Source: Drosophila pseudoobscura (taxonomy: Eukaryota > Arthropoda > Insecta > Diptera > Drosophilidae). From it: a DNA stretch of 64,000 nt. This document shows positions 12,388 through 24,900 of this stretch, piece after piece. The position numbers and the translations under genes are program-made. The notes beneath the pieces are model-generated. The model ran no database searches, was not told where the DNA came from, and saw nothing but the letters and a program-made list of their open reading frames with translations. Location: assembly GCF_009870125.1 (NCBI RefSeq), contig NC_046679.1:13020001-13084000 (forward strand). The letters are read 5' to 3'. The stretch's first letter is position 1; each line of letters begins with the position of its first letter.

Positions 12388-15235
12388 ACAGATCTGTCAG
12401 CCCAACTATGTAAAAGCCAAGTTTTAGCTGAGAATGAGAATAAAGCTTGGCCAGGAGGATGGATGGGTGGAGATGGAACAACGTTTTGCAAGAATATTTT
12501 CAACATTTCTGCCGCAGGCGAAACACAAAAAGCGTGAGGCCCAAAACCCATCATAGGCAGGCTGTCTCACCTGACTACTCCTCCCCCACACCCACACCCA
12601 CACCCTCCCCATCTAGCCCACCTCACCGCCAGTCAACGAGGCGTATTAGCAAATTAAATTCCATTTTCGCAGGTGGGGCGTCTGCTTGTGATTATGAGCT
12701 GAGGACTTGCAGCCATCAAATTTAATGCACAACAGCCATCCGAGCGGCACCTCCTGGAGTTGGCTATTGTGGGTAGCTCTGACGGTGATGCGAGTACGTG
12801 TGTGGTCTGTGGTCAGCCAGGCGCACAGCACAGTTTGCTCCATAATCGTGTGTCCTTCCTTCCGTTGAAAATGATGTGTGCTTTAAAATTAAATGCAGTG
12901 CAGGGAAGGGGAGAGCTTCGTCGAGTTCTATTTGATTTTCGCCAACTCATTAGAAAAATTGAAATGTCCCCAGCTTAAAGGCAACCTTCTGACCAAATCA
13001 GGGAAAACGCCAGGCTAGAATGGCTTGGCATCGAAAGGGAAACATAAAAATGCCGAATGGCAGAAATAAAAGGAAAGGCACGCGCCAAAAACCCAACAAA
13101 AAGGACACGCTGCCTCTGCCCTTCGTTTAGTGATAGAGTGACTCGGGGAATTGATTAAAAGGCATTGTCAAGGCTTGCTTTGGGCTTAAGCCACGTCGGT
13201 GCACAATACTCGTACGCACAGATCTATAGATGGTCGCTGTGTGAGCATATGCATAGCGGCTTTGATCTATCTCTGCCTCAACATGAATGGCTCCCCGACA
13301 AAATGGCGGGGCCAGGAACTTGTCTAACAATTTGACGCTTTAATCCGCCTCTCAATGCCGACAGCCAGACAGACGGCAGTGAGGGAAGGATGGAGGGCGG
13401 GAGTTAAGCAGAGCGGGTGATAGAAAAGAAAAACTCAAACAGCTCCCTGTCTTCGCTTCAGTTGGCCAAAAGCAAGCTGAGATTCATTCAAACTGGCATG
13501 GCTATCCGCGTCTCTCTCTCTGTGTGTGTGTGTGTGTGCGGGTGTATCTGTGTGCTGGCTGTCTTTTATGCGTTTCTATCTGGTGTCGTATTATGGTAAT
13601 TCGCATCGAGTCCGATTAGAGGCAACATGTGGAAGAACGAGTTTCTCTGTAACAGAAGAGCCTTTTCCAGCTTCCTATCTCACTCACTCTCTCGCTCTAT
13701 ATAGTATTCTGTTTGTAACTGAATAAAAAACATGTAATACTCGTCCAAATCAGAATGAATAGACTGCATATGGTTTGGTCATTAAATATAAATTGATTCT
13801 TTGTTCTGTACTTCTGTTTGCATTCTCTAGAATAGGCCTGAAAAGAGATCATATTGGGTATGGCTTAAGGTTAGCTATGGGAAGAGCTTTAATTCTCCAA
13901 TCTCCTGCTGATTTAGTCACAAAACAAAGGAGAGGGAAAATGAAAATGCTTTTCGCTATTGGTCGCTGGCAAATGAGCTGGCGAATGAGTGCTACTGGGA
14001 CCTGGGAGATGTGCTTTGTGTCGCGCCGAGACGCATCTGGCCCGAGCTGACACTGAACAGGCAGCTGGTCTTGACCAGAGCCAGCCAGATGGGGTGGAAC
14101 AAGTGGCCTCAGATTGCATTTTCCCCAACCCCAAACTCACCCCACCACAGGCTCTCTGACGACTTTAGCTTTCCCCTATTTTCTCTGTGCTGATTTGCCA
14201 CTTGAGACCTGTATGCTGGCCATAATTTAATATCATGCGAAACGAGTTTATGGCAACTGCAATATTATTTGCATGGCCTGTACTGCCTGAGACTCGTCGC
14301 CTGATTCGATTTGAGTTTCTCAGTTAATCAATTGATTTTTCCTTCACTCCGACAACAGCATCTGCATCTGCAATCTGTAAATTGTAGTATATCTACTCCA
14401 AGGTACCTGAGTGAATGCCAGCAGATGTCACTTGCATATCCTTTTACAATATAATACACATCACTTTGATTTATATTGCTGGTTTATTGACTTTTATTGC
14501 ATGGAATGCTCTTTGATTCTTCAAAAGGATACATAACTATGGGACACAATAAATTGTAACTATTCATATTTCCCGCCGGAATCGCTTGTCGCAGGGTAAT
14601 TCCGCCATTGTCTCGCCATAATTAGTTTTCCTTGAGCGGTTCTTTTATGAGAAGGCTTCATTAAATTTTCAATTGTCGCCGAGACTCAATCAATTTTGAT
14701 TTCCCAGCTTGCAATAATCCCCAACACTTACGGAAAGCATAGATATTGATGGTCCTTCTCTGTAAATCTTAATGGTATAGCCATTAAAAGCGATTACTAT
14801 GCGGTCAGGGGGGTGGGTGAGGGCAATGCTCGTACGAGTGTGTGGTCGCGTTTTGTGGTGCGTGGCATTTTAGAGGAAATCAATGAACCGCCCCCGCCTG
14901 CCCTCTGGGGCGTTACATTTTATTAGCGCAAAATGATTTCATGTGCCAAATATTTGCCGAAATTGACGACGCCGACCGCCCATGGCTGTTCTAAATGGCA
15001 TTGCTAATGGTCGGCATTAACGGGGCGTATGCGCAATCTGCGTTGTCATGCCGGACACGCGTCCGTCGATACTGCGGAGTTGGCTTTAAGTGCACTTTGG
15101 CCCTCTAATCCGGTCAGTGTGTGCGTGTGCGTGTGCGTGTGCATGCAGTTAATGTCCGCTCATCGATGGGCTAAAATGGCGATTACAGAGCAGCGTAGTA
15201 ATCCGCAACATTTGTGTGTCCTCTTTTTTTTGCAG

Positions 15236-15900
15236 GCATCTGGTACAACAGTGACCGTCGCGATTGGGTACGCGTTGCCGGACGATAGTACCCATTGTAC
15301 CCTGTCAAAGGGTTGAGACCATCGTCACTGCGCAAATCATCCTCCTCCAGCAGCAGCAGCATCAACAACGCCTGCCCCCCGCCGCCGCCCACACCGCACC
15401 AAGTGAACACCAGCAGCAGCAGCAGCAGCACTCCGCACCAGACACAGACATCGCCACATTCCCAGCATCAGCATCCGCATCCACACCATCCGCATCCGCA
15501 TCCGCACCAGCACCAGCACAGACGCAGTAGCAGCTCCAGTCACACCAGCCACGCGGAAAACACGAGTAGCTTGGCCACGAAACCGGCCATCAATTTGCTC
15601 GGCAATCAACTGCAGGTCAACTACTTCGAGTTCCCGCCCGCCACTCGTCCGCCGGCTTCCGACCAGCCACTGTGGGTCAGTCGCGGTCGCAACACAGCCT
15701 CCACCCCGGCCCTGAACTCCAACTCCAGCAACAGTTACAGCAACATCCACTACAGCTCGGCCGTTGCCAAAGCAGCCGCCTCAACAGCTTGTGCACTTCT
15801 TGCCACGTGCCACGTGTCCAGAGACTCCCCCCAACATCAGCAATACCACCACCAACAGCACCAACAGCACCAGCAGGAAGAACCACAAACACCAAGCAGC
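15236..15900 (+). other. low-complexity open segment upstream of the first downstream ATG
   Basis: After the acceptor at 15235 all three frames meet a stop by 15320. The frame that matches the downstream coding exons has TAG at 15286-15288 and is then open for 227 codons with no ATG until 15901. The translated segment is serine-, glutamine-, histidine- and proline-rich (polySer, HPHP and QHQ runs), but also has non-repetitive stretches such as NLLGNQLQVNYFEF that look protein-like. It may be a 5' UTR, a readthrough extension or a region started from a non-AUG codon. CAG/CAC composition alone also keeps other frames open here, so openness is weak evidence. Confidence 0.4.
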
Positions 15901-18900
15901 ATGGGTCGCCGTGAGATAAAGCGCTCCAACACCAGTGGCTCCACCACCAGATCCTACGACAGCGGCAGCGGTGAGTAGAAAACACTTTAAGAATAGCCCC
16001 TAACGCAGATCTATTCACTTGAATGGAATTCAAAAGAGCGGGCCAGTAGGAGGAGGCACTGCCTAATCGCCTTACGTTCAGTGATTGGGACGCTGGATGC
16101 CTCGGGAAATGGAATTAGGCTGGCAAATTAACTCAACGGAGATTTGTTGTCAAGCTGTCGTTGTCCTGCTGCCCAATGCTATTTGCCGTCGAGCTCAAGA
16201 GGTGTTGAATGGGAACAGAGAAGTGGGATTTGATGTAGCCGAGAAATAATGAAAGAGAATATCGAAAGAGCTTCAAATGGGAATCCAAATGGTTCGGAAA
16301 TTAGTTCCACCTTCAACCCAGAAAAGAAATTGCCTAACCATTTCTCTGGGCTGCTCTTTACTGATAATTAAATTATAATGTGGGTTCTGTTTTCATCACA
16401 GAAAGCCTTAATAGTTTGTTGATTCGATTAAAGAGTTTATATAGATCAATCAATCTATGAGTGCAGACTTATGAGTAATTTATGTAACTCTTGTTGGAGT
16501 CTCAGCCAGCAATTAAAAAGACAGACACACAAATAGTTTTGATTTCATTTATGAGTTATATTTTATTAAAAATTAGGCAGAGGACACAGCCCCGTTTGCA
16601 GCAGCCTTTGTTGCAAGTAGAGAACATACACCGACTAGAATTTCTGTTGCATCCTACGACTACGAATCAGGAAACTTTGGCTGGTAAGGGCAAACGGGGC
16701 CTAGACGGCGAGGCTGATGTCACAGGCAAAAGTGCAAAGTGCTTAACTCACTAGAACTTAATTGAAAATGCATTTGCAGTGGCAGTCGCAGACACGAGGT
16801 GGCTGACCGCATCCGTGGCCAGTCGTATTGGTGGGGTGGGGACTAGGAGCAGTTGGCGACTATGTTGGAGAGGGTCTGCTCGCAGCCCTGGTACAGGAAG
16901 CACTCGTATAGCGAGCCTATGTTCCGGCTGTACAGACTGCAGCAGAGCTGCGAGGCGCGTTGGCATTTGCTGCCCGGCTGGTAGTCATACTCCTCGGGAA
17001 ATCGCAGGGCGTCTGCAACAGGGAAGGCCGGATGTTATCGAAAATGTTGTTTTGGTGTCGACGGCGACGGCGACGGCGACGCTTACCTTGCCGGTAGGAG
17101 GGTTGTGGCGCCAGGGGCGCCGATTCTGCCACAGGCACGGCCGAGTCAAGAGGATAGGTTTCTCCGAGACGTTCATCGGCTGCAATTAAGAAGCGTTGGC
17201 ATGAAAACCATCGTGTTAAAGTGCAAGTGTGTGGATGGTTAAATTGTGTGTTGTGGTTTTTGGTCCCTGTGTGTGGGTGTGTGTGTGCGTGTGGGTGTGC
17301 TTCGGTTATGTAAATTTGTGTGCATGTTTACCCTGATGGCTCGGAGTTTGAATGTTTATTCATTCAATTAATTAACAACTGGCTGTAATTTATGCCCTGC
17401 TGCACAGTAGCATCTGCTGATTGCATCAATTATGAAGGTGCAACATACGTAATTATATCCCCCGGATGTGCGCAGCTTAGGGTCAAGAACTCTCCATTCA
17501 ATTCCCAGCCAGAAGCCACAGGAGCTAACCTCTCTCTCTATCTCTCAATCTCTCTACCTCTCTCCCTTGTGTGTTTGCCGTTGGATTTGCAGGTGTAAAT
17601 TGTATTTTGTGGTACGTAATAGATGGGTAATTAAAAGATAAGCTATCAATGGGCAGTGGCAGTGTCAGCTGACAGCTGCCATCTGCCACCTGCCAGGTGC
17701 AGCTCCACGCTCCACGTTGGCTAATTGATATGGTGGCTGGGATTGTGCAATTGCAACTGAATGGAGAGTCGGAGGACATGATGGTGCATTACATGACCAA
17801 CCACCAACCACTCAATTGATATCCAATTAAGCCCAGCATCATCATCGTAAGGACAAATTGTATCGGCCAATTACGAAACTTTAATTCGATTGCTGAGCGG
17901 ATGACACTAAAACGATGATTGGGTAAGCAAATAATAGATGCCAGATGCCAGATGCCATAAGTACTGTAATTGTGGTTGCGTGTTTTTCGAGTGCATACTC
18001 CTATAATAGATGCCAACAGACCATGAGTTAGTTTGAGTTAGTTTGCGATGAGGTGTCAGTAGTAATCAATGTGGTTGAATGTTTCGAGTTGTGTCCATCA
18101 CCCGGTTACGCAGGGAATGCCCGTAGGTATTCCCTGGCTCTTCGCTTAGGCGGGCCACAGAAACGTAGACAGAAGGAATCTTCACGGAAAGCAAAGGCTT
18201 TATTAACCAAGTTAAGACTTATGCGAGTAAATAAATTAAGTTTTGTTTTATTGAGATTTGATCTTGGGTAATACTTTGGGAAGCAGCACCACGAAGCGAC
18301 GCGAATCCTACTGAAAGTTGTTCAACACTCTGGATAACGAACCATCGAGCACAGTCTCGTCGGCGCACGGATTGATGCCCCAGAAGGCGCCGCTGCAGCC
18401 GAACTCCTCGAAGCAGTTGTACCGGATCTTCTTGCTGCCCTTCGAGCAACAGTTCACGATCGCCCACACGCAGTTGGTGACCTTGGGCGAGGGTGTCGCT
18501 CTGGGCGTGGGCCGTGACCAGCTGGGCGCGGCAGTCACGGGCGGGGAGTCCCACGGCCGACTCGTCGTCTGCGTCTGTGACCAGGAGGGTCGGCTCACTA
18601 TATAATTCACAAAGAGGGCAATAGGTCAAGACGAGTAGAAGAACAAGCGATAGATAGGTGGCGGAGGCAGGTTAGCAGCAAAGCCTTTCATTAATCACAC
18701 AAAGACTTTTTCCGAGAATGGTATCTGAATTTTCGTAGCGCTGTAGCATAATGGAACCTACCTGGGCGGGAATTGCTGATGGGTCCCCAGACTTGATTGT
18801 TCACTGCAGGCGGACTGTTGCTGATGTTGTCCCGTCCTCTGTCAGAGCCAGAGGCAGAGCTAGAGCCAGAACTGCCACTGATCTCGTTGGGATTGGGCCT

Positions 18901-21900
18901 GGGCTGATTGAATATCGAGAAATCGGCCTCAGCTGGATCTGAGTTGTGCAGCAGGAAGTCGTCCCTGCTGCCAATGCTCATTGGGTTGGTGGGGTTTTCG
19001 TCCGTTTTGTCCTGCCAAATGGGAAGCTTGCCGGGCAGGATCGGCTTCTTTCCCGACACAGGCAATCTGCAATGCGAATGAGCATTTGAAAAAGGCCTCA
19101 ACAAGGGGTCATGAGCTCTCTCACCTTTGTGATGGCTTGGCTGGCAGATAGTAGTAGGGAGAGGGCGGTGCCGGAGGCTGGAAGTAGACCGCATGGGACG
19201 GGGTCTGGTAGTAGCTGGAGTGGGAGCACGGAGTGTAGGTCTGACGACGCTGGCGGCTGTGGTACTTCTTGTGGCTCTTCCGCAGCCACTCCTCCTTCGT
19301 TGGCTTCACCAGCTCCGCGGCCTCCTCCAGGTTCTTCTTCGGCGCCGCTTCCAGGTCATCGTTCAGCACAATGGGTTTGTCGGGCAGGACGTCGAAGACG
19401 ATCTTCTCCTCCTCCTTCTCTTGGTGGGGCTCCTGCCGATGGTGGTGTGTCCGTGAGTGCTTGTGCTTCTTGTGGTGCACGGTAGTGGCCGTCTCGTTCT
19501 TGCTGGGGTCTATGAAAATGCCATGAAATTAGTCTGGCTTCAGTTTGAGGCATGCTCGATTACTCACCATAATCCTCGCTGACGAAATCCTCCTTGTACA
19601 TGATCACCGGATGATCCGCCTGCATGACACCGTCCACCATTCTCACTTGATGGATCTGAAGCGAGAGTTTGAGGGGTCAGCAAGTGTTGCAATGGCCACT
19701 ATTGGCATTTCCCTTACCTCCACATTGTCCATATCCGGGGGCAGGACTGCAATGTCGCTCTCATCCTCCGTCGGGGGTCGACTGGCGGCCTGGGCCACTA
19801 GACACAGCACGAGGGTAAACAGCAGAGCCGGAAGTCCGAGGCTGCGGCTGCCATTCGATGGCAAACTTCGATTCATCTCCTTCAGTTTGTTGTGGCGTCT
19901 GCAATTGGCAGCAGGCAAAGATTGTGCATTAGTTTCCGTTGCCCCGAGTCAACTTTTACTCTGCAGTTCAATCTCAATTACTTGACCCGGCTGCCCCCCC
20001 CCCCCCCCCCCCTGCACCCCCAACTCAACACACACATACACATAAGGATAGGGACACGACATCGACAGCGACCCCCCCGCCCCCTGCAGAGCTCTGGCGG
20101 AGCAAAGTTTTGAAGTTGTAAATTTTGTTGCGGCTTTGTTCTGGCTTTCGGCCTGACTCACAGGATCGGGATCAGGATCTGGCTTAGTTTTTGTTTGGTC
20201 CTGGTTCGGTTTGGTTTGGTTTGGTTTTGAGGTTGGTTTTAAATTAGACATCAAGTTGAGTTCAATTTTTCTTGGCCTTTTGTTGCATGTTTTGCTCTGC
20301 GGTGAACTTTTGAATTACTTTTTCTCGCATTCTGCTTTCCCACTGTTTGCCATTCAGCTTCCGCCCAGGGTTATTGCAGCACGTCGCAAGTTCGTCTCGT
20401 CCGCCATAAACCGCTGTGGCAAGCCTCGCTGGGCGCTGCCAAGCGGAAAGGCAGAAACTTCGCCCGACACCGTGACACAATAACACCAAGTGTTTTAAGT
20501 ATTTTAATATTCTAATGCAGAGCACACCACCCGGCCCAGTCCCACTCCCCACTAACCAATTGTTGAGTTCTTCTTTCGAATGCGATGTTCCGCTTTTGGC
20601 TGTTTGATTCAGACTGAAGCGAGCACAAGCGATTCTGCTCAATATAAACGAGAAACCGAAAGTTTGAACAGCTGCCAAGGTACATATTTCTCTCTCCAGA
20701 TCGATGCCTCACGTTTTGCTCCAATTCGAACTGATAAAAGCGAGCAGTTTTTTGTCAACAGCAGATAACTGATACCGACAGAAAGCCAAGATGATAAAAA
20801 ATCAACAATTAGTCACAGGAGTTGGTATCTTTTAAGTGAGAAAAATAAGTACGTCACTCGACAATTCCGCTGACTGCCGTATTCCTTCTAGAATCTACCC
20901 CATTCATGCCACAATCATTTCTGAATCATTCGTTTTTTTCGCTTAAGCAAATGTTGAATAGACTTGTGTATTCGAAAAGGAATTGTTTTGGTTTACTGGA
21001 AATTCCCAAAGATCAATCGGCAGTAAAAGAGGGCCCCAACATTTATATTTATATTCTCTGGAAAACCCACAAATCAAAGACCAGAAATAACATTTACAAA
21101 TTTTATGTTCTCAAGAATTGGCGTGTGTCCTCAATTGATGAGTGGAAAACAAAGCGTATTATGTTCTGTCTCTCTGTTCGGTCTTCAAAGGGTCTTAGTC
21201 CAATTAGCCAGCGAAAAATATTGGATTACAGAGCAAAGAAAAATGAACCCCTGATGGAAATCTGAGCGGGAAAATAAGGGACAATAGAGAAAGGGAGCAG
21301 GGGAAAAAAGGGAGTACGTTAAGTGCAGGGGGACTTTGTTTAGCCATAAATCATCGCAGACATTGGAGTCTGTGTGTAAATTGGTTTTACATTCCACGGA
21401 TTTGCTGGCCAATGAGTAATTGAAAATTCCTGATATCCTGTCGACTGTCCTAATTGATTTTGCACGTGGTAATCACCGAAATGTTTGCAGATTTTGGGCC
21501 AAATGTTTTTGCGGTGAATGAAAAATTCTCATTTGCAGCAACATATCCTCCCGTGGGTGATCAAATCAAATAAATTTGCCAAAATACATTTCCCGTTTCC
21601 GGCTGCAGTCGGGGCCCATAAAAGTATGCTAACTGTTGTGTTGATGTGCATGGCCATCGTCCTATATATAGAGTCTGACACACACACAAGCTCAAGCCCT
21701 CGCAGAGCAGAGCCATCAGACTGCCGAACCACAAAAGTAACACTGTTCACTGGAGCTGAAAATATCGGGGGCCGAGTCGAGCCGGGCCGGGCAAAAACTC
21801 AATTCCAAAAAAAATTTGTGTGAATAGCCAACGGAAATTGTAAGTTTGTTGGGGGAATAACCCACAATTTGTTGCAACAACATCAACAGCGGCAGGAGGA

Positions 21901-24900
21901 GTGAGCCACAAGTGGCAGCTGTAGAAATGAGCTCAAAAACAAGCTGGCAAAAGAAAAAAGGAAATAAAAATACGGTTATCGCTCCCATCATATGAATATA
22001 TGAATCGGCTTCAAGAATAAAAACCTCGTTGATTGTATCTGGTGTGGGTGCCGGCCTGGACTCTGGCCTTCCTCCCAGCACCGCCTACACTTTTTTCGTG
22101 CGTTGCCAAACGGCTGATAAAATTGCCATTAAATATTCAATATTGATATTCTCATACACAGCGAGAAATGCCGAGAAATGGCTCGCTTTTTTAATTGAAT
22201 TTCAAGTGGTTTTTTTTTTGTATTTTTAGATTTTATCTCGAACCATTTCCCATAAATTGCATCTGACAGTGACTGCATTTTTCGCGACCATCGGCTGTCG
22301 ACTGTGTTTTGTGTGTTTTAAAAACGTTTTGGGCCAAAAATAGTTTCATTTTCTTCAGGTGAATTTTGGCCTGCAACAGAAAGTTATTGTAATCAATTTT
22401 GCAGCTATATTTTCAGAGCGTTAAATTGAGTTTTGCGAAGGGGCTTCGGCTGCTTCATTTAATTGGATTCCGAAGATGTAATAAAACGCTGAGCGAGGGA
22501 CCGAGCCCGAGCCCGAGCCCTGGCTAAATGCCTGAAAAGCTGAACAGTTGAGGGAAAATCCAGTTAAAAGGGCTCCCAAAGCGAAGCCCGTAAAGAGGTG
22601 ACACCAAAGCCATTAGCTATATTAAATGCGGCATTTTTCATTAAGCGAAATGTGTCTGTGCATTATTCATGGCACAATTGCAGCCCAGTCCAGTCGAGTC
22701 GAGTCGAGTCCATTCACAATTTAAATAATTATATGCAAGGTTCGTGCACTTCTCACCTCAGCGGACAGGCAGCAGGCGCCTGCCTGTGATGTGGCAAATT
22801 GAGTTTTGCGAGCGACAAAGTTGCCACAAAACTGCCTGCCAACGGCAACAGGCACACAGGAACACACACACAGCCACACATACGATGTGCAACTGAACGT
22901 CGATTACAACTCATTAGAAAGTTATCGGTGTCGGAGAGAATGCAACATTTGGCCAACATCCCAGAATCAGATTCACCCTCACAACCAAACTCAACCGAGC
23001 CCAAAGGCATCGAGTGTGGGCTGTTTGGCCCACTTTAACGTGGCCATTTGGCTGGCAAACTGTGTGGCCCCGAAAAGATGATGTGGCCAGCCAAGTGTGG
23101 CACCACCGTGGCCATCATAAAAGCCATTTCCCCTCACACCTGAACGAGGACAACGACGATTAACGAAGCAACATTTCCTTTGGCCTCCTCCGACAGACAC
23201 TGACTGGGGCAGGCCCTCCTCAGTCATTGTTGCTTTTCGGGCCAGTAACTGTACGGCGGGCAAAGCCATAAAGTGACACGGCAAATCGGATTTCATTATA
23301 CCTTTATTTATACAGATATATAGCTGCAGAGCTGTAAAGCTGCAGGAAACTTTTATGTTGGGGGCTGCGCAAACAGCCGGAAAGGTTCGATCGGAGCGAG
23401 AGGTCTGCTAATTGATATGGAAATTTGGTAGCCAGGGCCCCAGGCGAGAGCAAACTCATCAAAGTCGTGAAAACTCATTGCAGATGCGATTAAAGGCAAA
23501 CACTCTGGTGTAAACATGCAGCGAGGTAAGAAGAAGGCGCTGCCCCCGACCCATATCGAATCGACTGTTTACTCTGACCTCAAAATACGCAATATTTCGC
23601 ATTTCATGATGATGATGATGATGATCGGTCGAAATGGAAAGTGAATTTCCCCGAAGATGTAATTTTAAAGTTTATTATTTCTTCGGTTTGTGTTCGCTCT
23701 GTGTTTACGCTGGATTTTATGCAATAATTGTGGATATTTCGAGCGTAAATTGTTGATGCCAAGAATAACACGTGCGGGTCGTGGAATAATATGACTGACA
23801 TTGTTGCTTCTAATTGGCTTACACTGTCCGAGGGGAGTGTGAGTGTATGTGTGTGTTGGCCCACAAAGGAAGCGACACAGTTATCCCTCGATGTGTCTGG
23901 CTCTGCTGGCTTGGGCTCTATTCATGTGTCAAAGTGTCGCCCGTCAACTGTTGTCACGTAGTTGCAACAGACACGACCACAGCAACGGCAACAGCATGCA
24001 AATAGCCATTAAGGGAGGCCAGGACAGATCCAATCCTGGGCATATTGCATCCCTGCATAATTGAGATGTTCCTGTCGATGCCAAATCAATGGGGGCCTGG
24101 CCTGTAATTAAGCTTGTGGAGATGTGTTTTTGCAACCATATTGCAGTGACCTCCCACGCCTCCCACGTCTCCTATGCCTTCCACGTGCGTAATGCGATTT
24201 GGCCGCCCATCGGTGCGTATACGCAACATGGGATATTCGGTTGGACTCTCAGTGGGCCATGAGAAACCGTCAGCTGCCAGCTACCCGAATTTTTTTCTCT
24301 GTGTCATTTAAAGCAAACGCATTCCATTCCCCTTCTTTGCAATTCCATTGTTGGTCCATTTGCCGTACCAGTATGTATGATTTTGATCTGACTGGAAGCC
24401 CGGGCTTCAGGCCAAATGCTGCCATCTTTTCTTCTTATTATTGTTCAAAATGAAATTTATGCAGCACGCACACACATCCATTCGTACAAAGCCATCCATG
24501 ATGAAGACAGAGCAAAGTGGGGCATCAACACGAGAGAAACAATGCATGTGGAAAAAGGGTTTCTTTCTTTCTTTTTTGTTGCTTATTCGAGAGGGCTTCA
24601 GGAAACAATGCAATGTGTTTCAGACTGCAGAGAGATGGTTGCATAATCGCCAGCTGTAGCTGGAGACTTGTAGTGCATCCGGTGGTTCAATGATTATCCA
24701 TTTCACCTTTCCTGCGTATTAACGGACAGCAATTGTGATATCATCTCGTTGCCACATCCGTCAGGACCAACAGCAGCCAACAATGGAATGGTACCCCTGT
24801 GCAGAGTCTATCCCAGTTGTCATGATGCTTTGTTCTCCTCATGGCGGATGACACAACAACCACATCAGCAGCATGAATAAGAACAACGGTCACAAAGGCT

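Larger units (their letters stand above)
3269..15235 (+). other. intron 1 of the long plus-strand gene (about 12 kb)
   Basis: It is bounded by donor GTGAGT at 3269 and a strong acceptor (pyrimidine run then TTTTGCAG, ending 15235). Inside I see no protein gene with splice support. It contains GT and CA dinucleotide arrays, a diverged tandem repeat at 4300-4520, GGCCCA-type repeats at 12.3 kb, and long AT-rich stretches (9.2-9.7 kb) that could hold enhancers. Confidence 0.45.

Noticed and set aside
15337-15750. 137-codon minus-strand frame opposite exon 2 of the long gene
   Set aside because: It is an antisense shadow of CAG/CAC repeats (Val/Gly/Ala/Met-rich).
20906-21265. 119-codon plus-strand frame starting with ATG
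   Set aside because: AT-rich, Lys/Ile/Asn-heavy translation, no promoter, splice or poly(A) support, and no recognisable domain; most likely chance.
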